This document shows, in pieces, positions 12,276 to 23,780 of a stretch of DNA of 64,000 bases (its first letter is position 1; each line of letters opens with the position of its first letter). Origin of the DNA: Edaphochlamys debaryana (taxonomy: Eukaryota > Chlorophyta > Chlorophyceae > Chlamydomonadales); NCBI GenBank assembly GCA_016858145.1, contig JAEHOE010000030.1, positions 496,001 through 560,000 of the forward strand. Direction: 5' to 3'. A program made the position numbers and the translations under genes. A model generated the notes under the pieces. That model was not told the origin of the DNA and made no database searches. It saw nothing but the letters and a program-made list of their open reading frames with translations.

Positions 12276-13093
12276 AAAGGAGACACGGGAGAAGAGTTAC
12301 GCGACAAGATGGGTGTCAGCTTCCTCGAAGCTGGAAAAAGGGCTGAGCCCTAGAATGTCTGGGCAGCGGTATTTGCGTGCAGGCACGGTGCAAAGCGCGG
12401 GGCCGTGTGGCGCGCTCCGCGCGAAGCTTCGGGGGGACAGGGGGCCGAGGATGGACGCGGGACGAAACACATTTCCACGCCGCCTCGACGGATCTGAGTT
12501 GCAAAAGGTAAGATAGCAGCATCGCGCTCGGTCCAGGCTTGGTCGGCGAGGTTTGACCGAAGTCGGCACCACAGCCATCCTCGCAACAGCCGTGCCCAAA
12601 CTTGTCGAAACCACCTCGCTCTTAGCTTCAAAGTGTTAGGTGTCTATTTAAACAAATGTTCGAATTGCTCTTTGGGCTATGGGTGCGAGCTTGTGCGACT
12701 GCCTTGTCAAATTGTTGAGTTCGCGTAGGGTCGATAAGTTTCCTGCTCTCAATCACAAGCGATAGGGATAAGGAAACTAAAGCTTGTGGCATAGCGGGCT
12801 AGGCGTGAATCGCATGTCTATGTTTGACACAGGCCCCCCTGAGAGCCTGACGGCGGGGGCTCAGGGAAATGAAAGGGAACGCACACAGGCACAGGCAAAG
12901 AGCGCCAAAGGAAGGAACAGAAGAACAGCGCGAACCACTCGTCCACACGTCCACGAGGCCCAATCTAGCTAGAGTCAACGTCCCTTTGGTGTGGCGCCAC
13001 CAATGGTTGGTGACTGCGTGCCTTCACGCCCCCAGTTCCCCACCCGCATCAGCCTGTGTCATCTCTCTCTACGGAGCTCAAATGCCCACCCAG
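12276..13093. other. intergenic, short direct repeat only
   Basis: No supportable gene. The only structure noticed is the second copy (12863-12900) of a ~35-bp motif also found at 11912-11949, with the shared core GGAAC, then CACACAGGCACAGGCAAAG. Confidence 0.35.
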
Positions 13094-14230
13094 CTAAACC
13101 CCTCGCGTAGCTAGCCAAGGTCCAGGGCGCCACTCCCGCGTGCCAATCAAGGCTTTCGCCGACGCCTCCAGCTCCCTGCTGAGGGCAGCGGCCGCGCTGA
13201 TGAGGGCCGTCAGCACCGAGTCGCAGGAGAGGAGTGCAGAGATTGGGTCCGCGTCCAGCTGTGTGCCCCCAATGCGCAGGGCGGGTGCTCGCTGCTAAGG
13301 CCCCAGCAGGGGCAGGCATCCAGACGTGACCAGAAGTAGGCTCCTCCGGTCGTGGGGCCGCGGGAGGTTGCCCCCTCCCGGCGTTTACAGCAGAGCAACC
13401 CCCGCGCCTGCTTTCCCAGCGGGCAGGTCCCCGCCATAGCCTTGGCCCCCGCAGCCCGCTTCCACTGGTGCCTACTGCTTCCACTGCTGCTGATGCTACA
13501 GCTGCACGTGCGCTGGTTCCCACTCCCGAGCCCACCGGGACCAGCACGCCACCACCACGCTCCTCGGCGCCCCCCCCCCCCCCCCCCCCCCGCCCCCGCC
13601 GCCACCACTCCCACCGCCACCGGCTTCCCCGCCCCCTGCCCGCCCCGCCCCCGCCACTACCGTACGTCGCCCGCACCACCACCGGGGGAGGGCTTGGTAA
13701 GGAAGCCGGGCTTGAAGGCCAACGGAGCAGACTTCTTGGCAGCAGGCGCCGTCGGCGCTGACGGTGCATCCGCGGCGGCGTACGAGCGCTTTGCCAGCGC
13801 CAGGAGGGGGTTCCACACCATGGCCCAACCCGGCAGCGGCATCGGCAGGGGCCGGCGCCGGCAGTGGGAGCACAGGACCTGGCGCCAGCGCTGCAGCGGC
13901 CCGCGTGCGGGGCCCCGGCGGCGAGAGCATTGAGCAGGGACAGCTACGCCGCCAGCTACGTGGCGGGCCGTCCGCGCCCTTGGCCGAGGGGCAGCGGGCT
14001 TGGCGCCGCCTTAGCGGTTGGGGTCTTAGGGGTCGGCGCCGCCAGTAGAGGCCCTGCGGCGGCGGCCGGGGGCTTGGTGGCACGTGTCGCCCCTGGCCCG
14101 GGGGGCTGGCGGGGCTGGCGGTACCGTTGCGTCCTGGGATGAGACACTCTGGGGCCGGGCTTTCAGCCGGGATGAGATTAAAGGGGGGCTGGATCAGGTT
14201 TTGGAGGGCCAAGGTCTCAGTTGGGAATCC
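13094..14230 (-). CDS. possible Ala/Pro-rich gene; only the last exon is convincing
   Basis: The best piece is a terminal exon at 13094-13258. It follows a CACACAG acceptor and encodes 54 residues with helical, Ala/Leu-rich character (LDADPISALLSCDSVLTALI at its start), ending in TAG. Further upstream on the same strand, 13657-13842 reads as a plausible exon (NPLLALAKRSY...; FKPGFLTKPSP), and 13956-14147 as an Ala/Pro/Thr-rich one. I could not join these in frame with confidence. The opposite strand is also open across much of this GC-rich stretch, and a C homopolymer (13569-13590) interrupts it. No known domain is recognised. Confidence 0.3.
13569..13590. repeat. C homopolymer run
   Basis: A run of about 22 C, bounded by C-rich sequence. 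It is a likely site of length polymorphism or assembly error and makes reading frames across it unreliable. Confidence 0.85.
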
Positions 14231-15191
14231 GGGATGCAGGCTGAGTCGTTGAGCCTTTCGTGGTTACCCTCCTCCGGCTCCTCGCGGGCTGCCGCAATCG
14301 CCCGCCCCTCGGCCCTTGTCCCCTCTATCCCCTTCGCCTCCGTCTTCGTTTCACCTGTCAAGCATGTCGGCCCCCTCGTTTTGCGTAGAGTCGTAGACCC
14401 CACCCTGCTAGCCCGCAAGGGAACTGCGTAGGGAAGGGATGTCCCGCCACCACCCACTGGGGTCGGGATACCGTGTGAGTCGCAGCAGAGCCGGCGGCCA
14501 TGCTGCCCGCTCACCCTGTCACATGGACATGCACCGGCACCGGCTTGGCAACCTCTGCGAAAGCGGTATATCAATAACCATGGGCATTGACGGCTAACTC
14601 GGCGGCGGGGCGCACTAGGGCGCACTTGAACCGCCTTGGTCCAACCGTGTCGAACCGTGCGTGCCAACCGCCTCCCAGAACGTAAATGCTTATATCGGCA
14701 CAATTGAAAGTTGTTGTTGTGGACGGCCGCCCCACGCTTCACTCTGCCGTCCCATACGTCGCGAAAGACGGCCCCTGACGGCCCGACTGTCGGGAGTCGT
14801 ACCGGCGGGCGCCCTGGACAAGTTCCGCGCTCAGCGGCATGACAGCTTGAATCTCGCATCGCAGTCTATGTAAATATGCAAGATATAGGCCCTAACTCTG
14901 CCTGTGGTGCAAAAAGACGTATGCAGCATGGGGACGCGCGGCGACTCAAGCAAAACGTGCCCATGTCGAGCACATACATGTTTTCCTCTGTTTTGAACGT
15001 TGCTTCCATTCCGGGCCTCTGTGCGCGGCGCGATGGGCATGCAAGACGTACTTCTCGACGCCTGAATTGCCGCGTGCAGGCCGCACATAAATGGCAAGGG
15101 TGCATACTGGTAAACGCATTTGACAGCTGCAAAGCAATTGAGTCGACTGCGACTGTGAAAAGTTAGCTTCCGGCGCAACACCTTCGCCACA
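14231..15191. other. intergenic, nothing recognised
   Basis: I found no exon with both splice signals and recognisable coding content. The right end should contain the promoter and leader of the plus-strand membrane protein gene that starts at 15192. Confidence 0.35.
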
Positions 15192-17258
15192 ATGGTCAAA
15201 GCCGAGGCCGCAGGCACCGTCCTCCTGTTCCCTCTCCTTGCTATTGTAAGACTGCTGAGCCGAAGGGTCAGGACAGCCACGCCTGACGCTTTTCTGCCGC
15301 ATGTCAACGGCACTCATCCGCCGCTCTGTCTCTCTGCGCTCGCAGCTCGGTATCTCCATCACCGTACTTGCTGTCAACAGGTGATTACATGCGATAATTC
15401 GCGGCCTCGCGTAGCGTCACAGGTTTCGGCCGCTCCGCGACAGAACCTGGCAGCCCGCCCCGACGTCCGGCGTGTCGAGTTGGCAGGCCTGCGGGGCCGC
15501 GCCGTGCTCCCAATACCTTGCGCTCCCCTTGCGCACCCTCGCCGCTCCCCTCCGCACAGGCAGCATCTCGCCGACGTCGAGGTCTGGTGCTGGAGCTACT
15601 ACCCGTACTACTCATGCGCCACCTTCTACGGGGGTAAGCTGAAACTGGTGGTGTGATAGGTGCAACGTTGCAGCGTTGCGCGTGACCTCGCACTCACTTG
15701 AGGGCTTTCAGGGCAGAGATACAAGTGAGCAAAATCCCTTCTGTCGGGGGATCTAGCTACGTGCCTGATGGGCATGATGCCCCCATGATGGGAGCTCGTG
15801 TGCGGGCTAGCCGCCGTTGTTTCGTTTTGCAACAACCAGTTCAGGCATGCGCTGAATGCTTATTACTTTCTTGTCTCACCGGCTCATTGTGCCTTCTCTT
15901 GCCCACGCTGCACCGTGACCAGGGTGCCTTGTGTCCGATAACATCAACGGTGAGTGGCCGGGGGACTAGGTTGTGCAGGCTGGCTTAGTAGGCAAGTGCA
16001 GCCACAATCACGCCCCTTTCCCCTCCCCTCGCCTGCACCCATGGATACCGGCCATCGCCTCTGCAGACTATGGCCCTTGCCAGTGAGTACGGTACCGTAG
16101 TGGCGCGCAGTTGCCATTCGCTGGCAGTTGGCTTAACAGTGCGGTCCAGGTTGGGCCGCTTGTGCGCACTCCACCGCCTGCTGGCCAAAGCCCGGCGCCC
16201 AGCTCCTGTGCGAGCCCCTGCCCTTTCTGCCCCTGCCCTGCCACCCCGCCCCCAGGTACGCCTACGCAGTGGGTGCCATCTCGCTCTTCTCCTCGCTCAT
16301 CAACCTCTGCTTCTCTTGCGTGGACCTCGCCGGTGTGGCTTCGATCGTCGGTGGCATCTTCCACCTCATCTGGTGGTGTGTCGCCGCCGCTTACTTCACC
16401 AGCGTGAGTACGGTACCGTGTCCGTTATGTCGTACATGCCTTACTGCCCATGGACCCGTGCGGAGGTCTTGGTTGATTCTGGGTCTTGGCATGTAATGGC
16501 GGAGTGGGGTTTTGGCGTAGAGATTGCCGGGCCTCAGGCCATGGGCATTCGGCGCTGGGTGCAGTGCGGGGTGATTGCAAGCTTGACACGGCTGTAAGAA
16601 GGTCATGCGGCGAAATGAGCGGGTGCGCACATGTTGATGTGTACGGGGGGTCATAGGTGTGTTGTGTATGGTGTGTGCCACAGCCCGGGGGCGTGGCCCC
16701 TGGAAGACGTGCCCACCAGCCTTGCTCACCTTGTCACCGCTGTGTTGCATGCAGGAGTGGCAAGACGCCCACGCCCTTCCCGAGGACTACTGGTAAGTGT
16801 CGTGCGGTTCTGGAGTGGGATTCCAGCCAGTCGATTGCCCAACCCACGTCCCGGATGCTCGCCTTCGAAGTCACCCTTGCACTGTTGGGGCGCCAGACGG
16901 GAGTAGCGGTGGCCAACCGTCCGTTGGGGTGCTCCTCTGCTTCTGCCAGCGGCGGGTGCACAAAATAGGCCAGCCCTGGTCACCTCTCAGCCCGGCATCC
17001 CCCCGCACTCACGCACGCTCGTCACCCACCTGCAACCCCGATCGTGCCAGCAGCCAACGCTTTTGCACACTCCCTCTCTCCACCCCCCTCCTCTCCCCCA
17101 GGCGCCACGTGCTCATGGGCGTCTCGTGGGCCGCCTTCTGCATGGGCGTGTTGCAGCTGGTCATGGCGGGAGGGCTGTGCGTCATGGGCCGCCGCAAGAA
17201 GGGCAGTGACTACGAGGACAAGGGCGAGGCCAACCGCCAGGCGCCCATCAGCTCCTAG
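15192..17258 (+). CDS. four-helix MARVEL-like membrane protein (paralog 1)
   Basis: Eight exons join in frame into 182 residues: 15192-15245, 15346-15380, 15560-15633, 15923-15949, 16067-16082, 16256-16403, 16755-16792, 17102-17258. There are four hydrophobic segments: residues ~7-30, ~63-85, ~87-112 and ~132-155. A Cys/aromatic loop (VWCWSYYPYYSC) follows helix 1. The C-terminus is short and charged (GRRKKGSDYEDKG). The topology, with paired helices 2/3 and a Trp-rich third helix (GGIFHLIWWCVAAAYF), resembles MARVEL-type vesicle or junction proteins, but this is inference from pattern alone. A paralog with the same exon logic begins 1.5 kb downstream on the same strand. Introns 5 and 6 open with the identical GTGAGTACGGTACCGT. 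Likely located in the plasma membrane or endomembranes. Confidence 0.8.
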
Positions 17259-18784
17259 AGGATCGGGCCAGTAGTGCCCGCTGAGCAGGCTCACTTGCCC
17301 GCACCTTCGGGCGGGGCCATGCCGAGTGCTGACGGCGGTCTCCTGAACGGCCTTACCGAACACGTGTTGTTGACTGCGTGAAACTGCTGATGGGAGGGGC
17401 AACTTGTGTACCGGGGTTTGGGTGGGCCGTCAAGTAGCGCATGGCTTTCGCTCTGCTTCCGTGGCTCTAAATAACGTCGAGTCCTGGCGGGTTGCTTGCA
17501 CGATTTGACCTTTGACACGGCCGCCAGAAATCCTACCCCTTCGAGCTCAGTCCCGCGCTTGGGGGCCCTTCAGGGTAACTCTTTCTTGCGCTGGCCTCAA
17601 CGTACGCTGGACCTAGCTGAGCGTGTGTACAGGAAGACCTTTGGGGACGACTGATGCGTCTGTGTGCTCACACCCGCCTGAGGGTCGCTGACGGATACTG
17701 CCTTTGAGCGTTCAGGAGGTTGGCCTCACGCGGCAACGTACCCACGGTGGCGGACGGACTCCGCCTCGGAGGCGGATGCGTGAGGGCGGCAGGGCGGTGA
17801 GGAGGGCAGAGAGTTGGTCTCCTAAGCACTTGGTTGCGCCCCATAAAATTTAGCACACTTGCTGTCGTGCCTCTCCATCCCCTGACATGGAGTTCTCTTG
17901 ACCTTGCAACCAGGCGGCAGCATTGGTTTCGACGTTGACAGTACCGCGCTAAGTCGATAGCGTCGAAAGCGTCCCAAGCGCCGGCGCCACTTTAATCACC
18001 TCGGGGTTAGAAGACATCAACCCGGGTTGGTCAAACCCCGGGCTGGTCAAACTGCCAGCAAGCACCAGCATCGTTGACAACCCATGCCGCACTGCTGAGC
18101 CTCGCCTCCCCGGTCTTCATCGTCCCTGCGTCCCGGCCCGTGCCATGCCGTATTGCTGCTTGCGGTCCGCATGGAGTCATGGACCCTATGGCCCAAGATC
18201 ACTGCTGGATGGCTGCTGCTGGCCGCTCCTGGCCGCTTCACATGGGCAAGGTTCCATTGTGATGAATGGCAGCTTTCATAATCTTCAACAGCAGCTCTTC
18301 CTCCTCTGTAACCCCGCCCACAAGCGACACGGAGCAAACCCTGTGGGGCCAGCGGGGGCGGAGCCGCGGAGGGCATGAAGCCCTCACGTCTTTCAACAGA
18401 GACAACGGGCTGTCCATGGCTTCATCGGTACCCCCCCTGCTGCCAACGGCTGGCCCAATCACGGGCCTGACTACGGCGGCAGCAGCGGCCCGCGCTTTAG
18501 CCGGCGGGCTGCGACTCAACTGCCCAAACCGGTTGTCCCCACCCCGGTGGCCCTTAGCAGAGAACCGGCCGAGCTCTACCTCTCTCTCTAGCGCGCTGCA
18601 CCGCTCGCGCGTCGCAGCCCAGCCACCTGCAATCAGGAGTACGTGCATTTTGTACGCGCATGTGTCGCCCATGTAAGAAGGCTACACGCGTACACGCTTA
18701 TTGAGTCTCGTCTTCCTTAACGCTCTCCTTAGCCACACTACGCTGTTGTGCGAAGACGCAACCTGACGCAACATCCGAGGCACG
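17259..18784. other. intergenic spacer between tandem membrane-protein genes
   Basis: It contains the 3' end of paralog 1 and the promoter of paralog 2. An open frame at 18266-18676 (plus strand, Ser-rich start, Ala-rich middle) has an ATG and stop but no recognisable domain, and the opposite strand is equally open, so I do not call it. A small repeat, TTGGTCAAAC followed by GCTGGTCAAAC, lies near 18030-18050. Confidence 0.35.
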
Positions 18785-21170
18785 ATGGCGAATAAACAGG
18801 GCGTCGCAGCAGCAGCCGGCTGCTTGGGGCTGCCGTGCTTGGCGATCGTGAGTCCAGCAAGACGCTCGATGCAGTTGGCCCAGTCCGCGTCGCCCTCAGC
18901 TGGGCAGGTGCCCCTGCGGCACATCGGTCCCTTGAACCCCCTTGAGCGTGCCCCCCCCTCCCGCATCCAAAGCGACATTCGCTTGGTTTTTCTTCTCGTA
19001 ATCCTGCGCTCGCCTGAACTAACATGCCCGATGTACTGATTGCTCTGGGGGCCTGTGACATATGTGAAATTGCATTGGTGCCCCGCAGATTGGATGCTGC
19101 TGTGCCATCCTTGCTATCTTCAGGTGTGTCACTTGGGTCTAGACTGCGCTGCGAGATAGCCACAAACCGCAGCCCCAAGCATGAAATCATGCACCCAGGC
19201 AGCATTTAAACAAGGGGGCTTCGGCCAAGACATGCCTCACATCTACCCTCCCCTGACCCCTAAACGCACATCCCCTGCTTGGCAGGCAAGACCTGGCCAA
19301 CCGGGACACCGTATGCTGGTACTACTACTATGGGACATACCAGTGTGCAGTGGTTACATCCGGTTGCCTCATGACCCAAAACCCCAACAACTGGCAACCG
19401 TGCAAGTAAGCATGGGTGCGGGCGGACTCTACAGCAGATGTCCGCAGGGAGGCCCAGCCGGTCCCAGACAACCGCTGTAATCAGGGGGTCACTGCGCTTG
19501 CTCATTCACCGCTTTCCCTGCACGCAAGCAACGTGTCTTGCCCCGGTGCTCCGGCGCTTGCTTCTAACCTGTGCAGCTATGGCTACGCAGTGGGCTCCAT
19601 CGGCCTCTTCAGTTCTACGCTCTCGCTTTGCTTCCTGGTGTGTAGCAGCTAGCCTACCTGGCGGCCCCGCCAGAAGTGTCTAATAAGTCTCTATGTGCCT
19701 GTATGTGCCTTGTGGGACTGGGGATTGGGGACTGGGCTCTGGCGATGATGGGGACTCCAAGGGCTGGGGACTGGGGCCGGCGGCCGCACGCTTCCCTCTT
19801 GAGCGTATGAACAGATGGACACTGCGCTTCCTACATCCCCCCCCGCTTTGCGTGGAAGCGCCCGCAACAGCCCGCACGCTCTCCAGTCTAGTCTACCGCG
19901 TGTATGTGGCACGCATACACAAACACGCTTGTCCCGGGCCTTTGGCCTGCCGCGCCCCCGCAGTGCATGGAGTGGGCGCCAGCGGGAAGCGTCGTGAGCG
20001 GCATCTTCCATGTCATCTGGTTCGCCGTTGCAGGCAGCTACGCAACTGACGTGAGTTACTCTATTGGCTGTATACGGTAATCATGTTTAGTTTGTACGCA
20101 TACAGCACCGCTCGCTGCGGCACGCACACGATTCCTTCATCCCGCCGGTGCCTCACCTACCTCACACGCACGCACGCGGTGGCCTCGCGCCCTTCCTCTG
20201 CGCCTTTTAACCCCAGGCATGGCAGGACGCGCAGGAGTACACGATGGATAGCCAGCGGCATGCCATCATGGCCCTGTGCTGGTGGGTGTACGTGGGGGCG
20301 GGGAAGGGCAAGGGGAAGCGGAAGGGGAGATGGATTCTAGGGACGGGTCGAGGGGATTAGGAGGGGAGCGAGCGAAGGGAGGAAGGGCATGCAGAACCAC
20401 ACCGTTACAGCCCTGTGCTGGTGGGCGGGTGGCAGAGGGAAGGGGGCCTTTGGCCTTTTGGGGGGCGGCAGATCGGCACGGGGTCAGGGGAGGTGAGGGC
20501 AAGGGAAGGGGCCGCGGGTAGGGGGTGTGTGGAGCCATGGCGGTCATGGCCCTGTGCTGGTGGGTGGGTGGGGCAGCGCAGACTTTAGGAAGAGTGGTGG
20601 GTGGGTTGCAGCAGGTAGGGAAGAGCTGTCGAGGAGCGCGCGGGCGGCGGCACGGCGTCGCTCCTATGTGCTCGGACTCCAGCATGCAACGATTGCAGCC
20701 TACGCGGAACAATTGCATTGGCTGGGCACCGGAAGCAATGGGCGCTGACCGAACGGTGACCTGACTCTTGCCCTCGCGCCCCCAGGAGCTGCATGGCGAT
20801 GGGTGCGATGCAGCTGCTCGTGTCCGCCGTGTTCTGCCTCCACGCCCGCAAGCGGCCGGAGCTCTACCAGGAGCGGCCCCACAAGCACGACGACGACTCA
20901 TCGCACGGCGGCCGCAACGGAAACCACCATGCGCCGCCGCCACCGCCGCCGCCGGGCCCTGGCGGCTACCCGGGCGAATACGCCTACGGCGCTCCGCCTC
21001 CCCCGCCGCCGGGCCCTGGCGCGTACCCTGCCGGCGGCTATGGTTACGGGGCGCCGCCCCCGCCCGGCCCCGGGGCCTACCCAGGGGCTTACGGCGCCCC
21101 GCCGCCGCCCCCGCCCGGCCCGGGTGCGTACGCCTACCCACCACCCCCAGCACCCGGGGCCGGGTACTAG
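18785..21170 (+). CDS. four-helix MARVEL-like membrane protein with Pro/Gly/Tyr-rich tail (paralog 2)
   Basis: Seven exons join in frame into 271 residues: 18785-18847, 19089-19123, 19286-19405, 19577-19637, 19964-20050, 20217-20281, 20786-21170. The core matches paralog 1: a loop with CWYYYYGTYQC, then NPNNWQPC against DNINDYGPC, YGYAVGSIGLFSS against YAYAVGAISLFSS, and SGIFHVIWFAVAGSYATD against GGIFHLIWWCVAAAYFTS. After helix 4 comes a basic/acidic linker (HARKRPELYQERPHKHDDD) and a ~75-residue cytoplasmic-type tail of PPPPPGPGAYP units. Such tails can bind SH3/WW-like partners or form condensates, but that is inference. The tail echoes the PGYPPQ tail of the nearby C2 protein. Intron 6 holds three copies of its own donor region at 139-bp spacing. 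No signal peptide beyond helix 1 is seen. Confidence 0.82.
20272..20570 (+). repeat. tandem triplication of the exon 6/intron 6 junction (139-bp spacing)
   Basis: CCCTGTGCTGGTGGG, which spans the real exon 6 end and donor, occurs at 20272, 20411 and 20550. The spacing is exactly 139 bp both times. Parts of the G-rich sequence between the copies are also similar. The second and third copies lie wholly within intron 6. Confidence 0.8.
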
Positions 21171-23780
21171 TGGGGAGTGATGCGCCCGGGCCGCCCGGGC
21201 TGGCGGCAGGGGCTGTGCACTCGAAACATTCCTCCTAACATTCTGGTTGAGTGTCCCAGTGGGCGGCTGTCGATGGGCTGCAGCTGCACGCTTCTGATAC
21301 ACTTACTAGTATCTTTGCATGGACGAGAGCGCATCGGCAGCCAGCTGCCTGGATGTGAAGCGTTGTGGGGGCACCCAGTGTGGGTGTGGCAGACAGGCGG
21401 AGTCCGCCGTTGATGAGAGGAAGGGAGAGAGCCCCCTCATACCCTCAGAGCCTCAGGGGCGTGAGGGCTGGTGTTTTGGTAGGCTCGGCCGCCCGCGTCC
21501 CTCGTGCCCCGCCGACAGCAGTGCACTGGCAGTGCTCTTGTGCTGGATCTGCCCATGGCAGTAATAGCGTGGTACAGCGGCAGCCTTGACCAGCTAGGCT
21601 GACAAGCGAGGCGCCCCCATGGGGACGAATCCTGGGGCTGAGGCCCCCTGGCTAGGCAAAGAGACGAAGAGCCTTCGCGTGAAAGATAGAGCGACTGCTC
21701 CTGTTGCGCATAAACGTCGAGCAAGTGTCGCGCTAATCGCGCAGGACTCTGTTGGCACGCTCCCGCCGTCCCCGACCCGCCAAGTCGCAACGCCCCTTAC
21801 CTCCGCGCCCGCCGCCAGCCGCGTGTTAGTTGGCTTTGTCCCCAATCCGCCAAGATGCCCTTTTGGTGGCGAGCCCACCGCAGCTAGCAGGACGTTTACA
21901 GATAGCACGCTATTGCGCGCGGGATGGTGGTTTAGCACACAAGCGGGTCAAACCAGATACGGGTAACCGCACTGGAACAGGTAGCCTAACCGCTGTAAGA
22001 CCCTCCCAAGCCCCCAAAGCCTTGGCACCCCAGTACAGGTCACATGCATCCTGGCTGAGGCCCGAACTGTCGGCGTGCACAATACCCACGCACAGCATGC
22101 ATTGGACAGCTCTCCAACTCATGCCGTCTGCCGTGATGTTCACCGGCACCGAGTGTAATCGAGCAGGTAATCGAGTACACAAGAACCTGCTTGCTGGTTC
22201 GTTCTCATACGTCACGCGCACAGGACCCGAACTCCAAGCCACGTCCCAGAATCAGCGACCCACAACGCAGGACCCCCTACGGATACATGAGGGACCCTTA
22301 CATGGCGTCGAGCACACGACATTGTCAGGAGCCGGATGGCTACTGGAGTCCCCAGTACCGGATACAACAACGAAAGGCCAGCCACATATAGTAGGAATGG
22401 GAGGCCAGCCACATTATGAAGTATCATGCACCCTAGACAGCAACTCTTGTTAAGCAGCTCGCAGGAAGCGTCATAACACGCAAGAGGCAACCCACCCGCA
22501 GGACCAAGCAGCGGGTAATTGGCCATGAACTGCAAGTCTGGACAAGCGGGGCGCCCCCATGGGGGCAAAAAAGGGCTGAGCCCCTCACCCATCTGCTACG
22601 CGACCCATTCCCCGTGATAACCGTGGGCGCACTATAATCCAAGCCAAGGGTTCCCCCCATCCGGGATGATTATGGTCCATCGAGCTTAGAGCAAGTGCAC
22701 CGTGTCGCGACTGCCCTCAGAGAATTGTGCAAGGATAGCTAGCAACACACTCTGACTGAGTCCGCGCGTGGAGGTTGAGGCTCCCACAAGTCTGGAAAGG
22801 ACATATCAAGGCACTCGACTTCAGGACCAGTAATGCGCAGGATATTTTGTAAAGAACCCCAGCTCTTCGCAAGCGTAACAAGAGGAACACCACGTATCCA
22901 GAAACCGAGGCCCAGCACGGGCCACAACACAATGAAGAGCCAGCGAGCCGTGCGGCTGGCGGGTGCGGGCCAAGTATCGACGAGCTACTGACAAGACGCC
23001 CACACAGGGGCGGAAAATGAGTGCTGGGACCCCCCACCCGATCTGCTACGCGGCCGTCCACCTCTTCAACCGTGGGCGCACTAAACTGGCACAATTCTAC
23101 TGACGGCGGCGGCTCAGCCCAATAATCATAGAGAAGGCACACAATTCCTAAAGCAAGAGCGCGTGACACAGCGCAACCAGCTCATCGACTCACAACAGTC
23201 ACGTGGTCGCAAACATCAGGCAGGCCCAGGAGTGGTAGGTATGGGGAGGCCCAGACGGGCTAGCACCCCCAGGAAATCCCCCGCAGCAACACAAGTCCGG
23301 AGCATAGTCCCGCAGCTCACTCGAGGTTTGCCTCGTAGGCTTCCCTCCTCTTGCTCCATCCCTAACTGATTCTGCCAAAATTGCATAAATATCGCGAGGC
23401 GGGCTGCACGAGAGGTGCGAGGCGGCTTTGCCCGCCACTCCCGATGAGGCAGAAGCAGCCGCCACATACCAGGGTAGTGCGCTCCACCTGATCCACGCGC
23501 GTCCCGACTCCACAAGCCATTACCGTCTTTCGTCCACCTGCCCCTTGCGCTGTGCGCTGCGCCATCCCTCACGGGCCCTTATGAGCACCTGCCCATGCCG
23601 CGCTGTGCTGCCCCGCGCTCTGCATGCTATGCGTGGCTCGCAGTGCTGGGCGCACTTGCGCTTCGCAATAGCTGGCGGTGCACAGCGGCAGCGCTTGTCG
23701 GTGGTTGCCAGCCCTCGTAATCCTCTCCCGCATTAGCGAGGGGCCTTGGGCGCGGGTCCATGCCGCCTGTGCTGCTGGGT
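21171..23780. other. repeat-bearing non-coding stretch
   Basis: No exon could be supported in these 2.6 kb. A ~100-bp degenerate direct repeat is present at 22537-22640 and 22988-23095. Shared parts are GACAAG...CGCCC, ATCTGCTACGCG and CCGTGGGCGCACTA. A third partial copy (GACAAGCG, then GGCGCCCCCATGGGG) lies near 21600. A short direct repeat, GGCCAGCCACAT, occurs near 22377 and 22406. The base composition is less coding-like than the flanks. Decayed transposable-element sequence is my best guess. Confidence 0.45.
22537..23095. repeat. pair of degenerate ~100-bp direct repeats
   Basis: The two copies, 22537-22640 and 22988-23095, share ATCTGCTACGCG followed by CCGTGGGCGCACTA, each preceded by a GACAAG / CGCCC / GGGGC block. 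They are diverged and non-coding. Confidence 0.6.

Noticed and set aside
15704..15725. Possible 13-bp exon (GGCAGAGATACAA) in the first membrane-protein gene
   Set aside because: Including it shifts the frame into a stop; joining 15633 directly to 15923 gives a frame that matches the paralog (GGCLVSDN against SGCLMTQN).
18266..18676. 136-residue open frame between the two membrane-protein genes
   Set aside because: No domain, no partner exons, and an equally long open frame on the opposite strand; not distinguishable from chance in GC-rich DNA.
20266..21153. Long minus-strand open frame opposite the membrane-protein paralog 2
   Set aside because: It is antisense to a splice-supported plus-strand exon and intron; its composition only mirrors the Pro/Gly-rich tail.
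21200..23700. Autonomous transposon in the repeat-bearing gap
   Set aside because: No transposase, reverse transcriptase or integrase motif in any frame and no clear terminal repeats; only degenerate direct repeats are visible.
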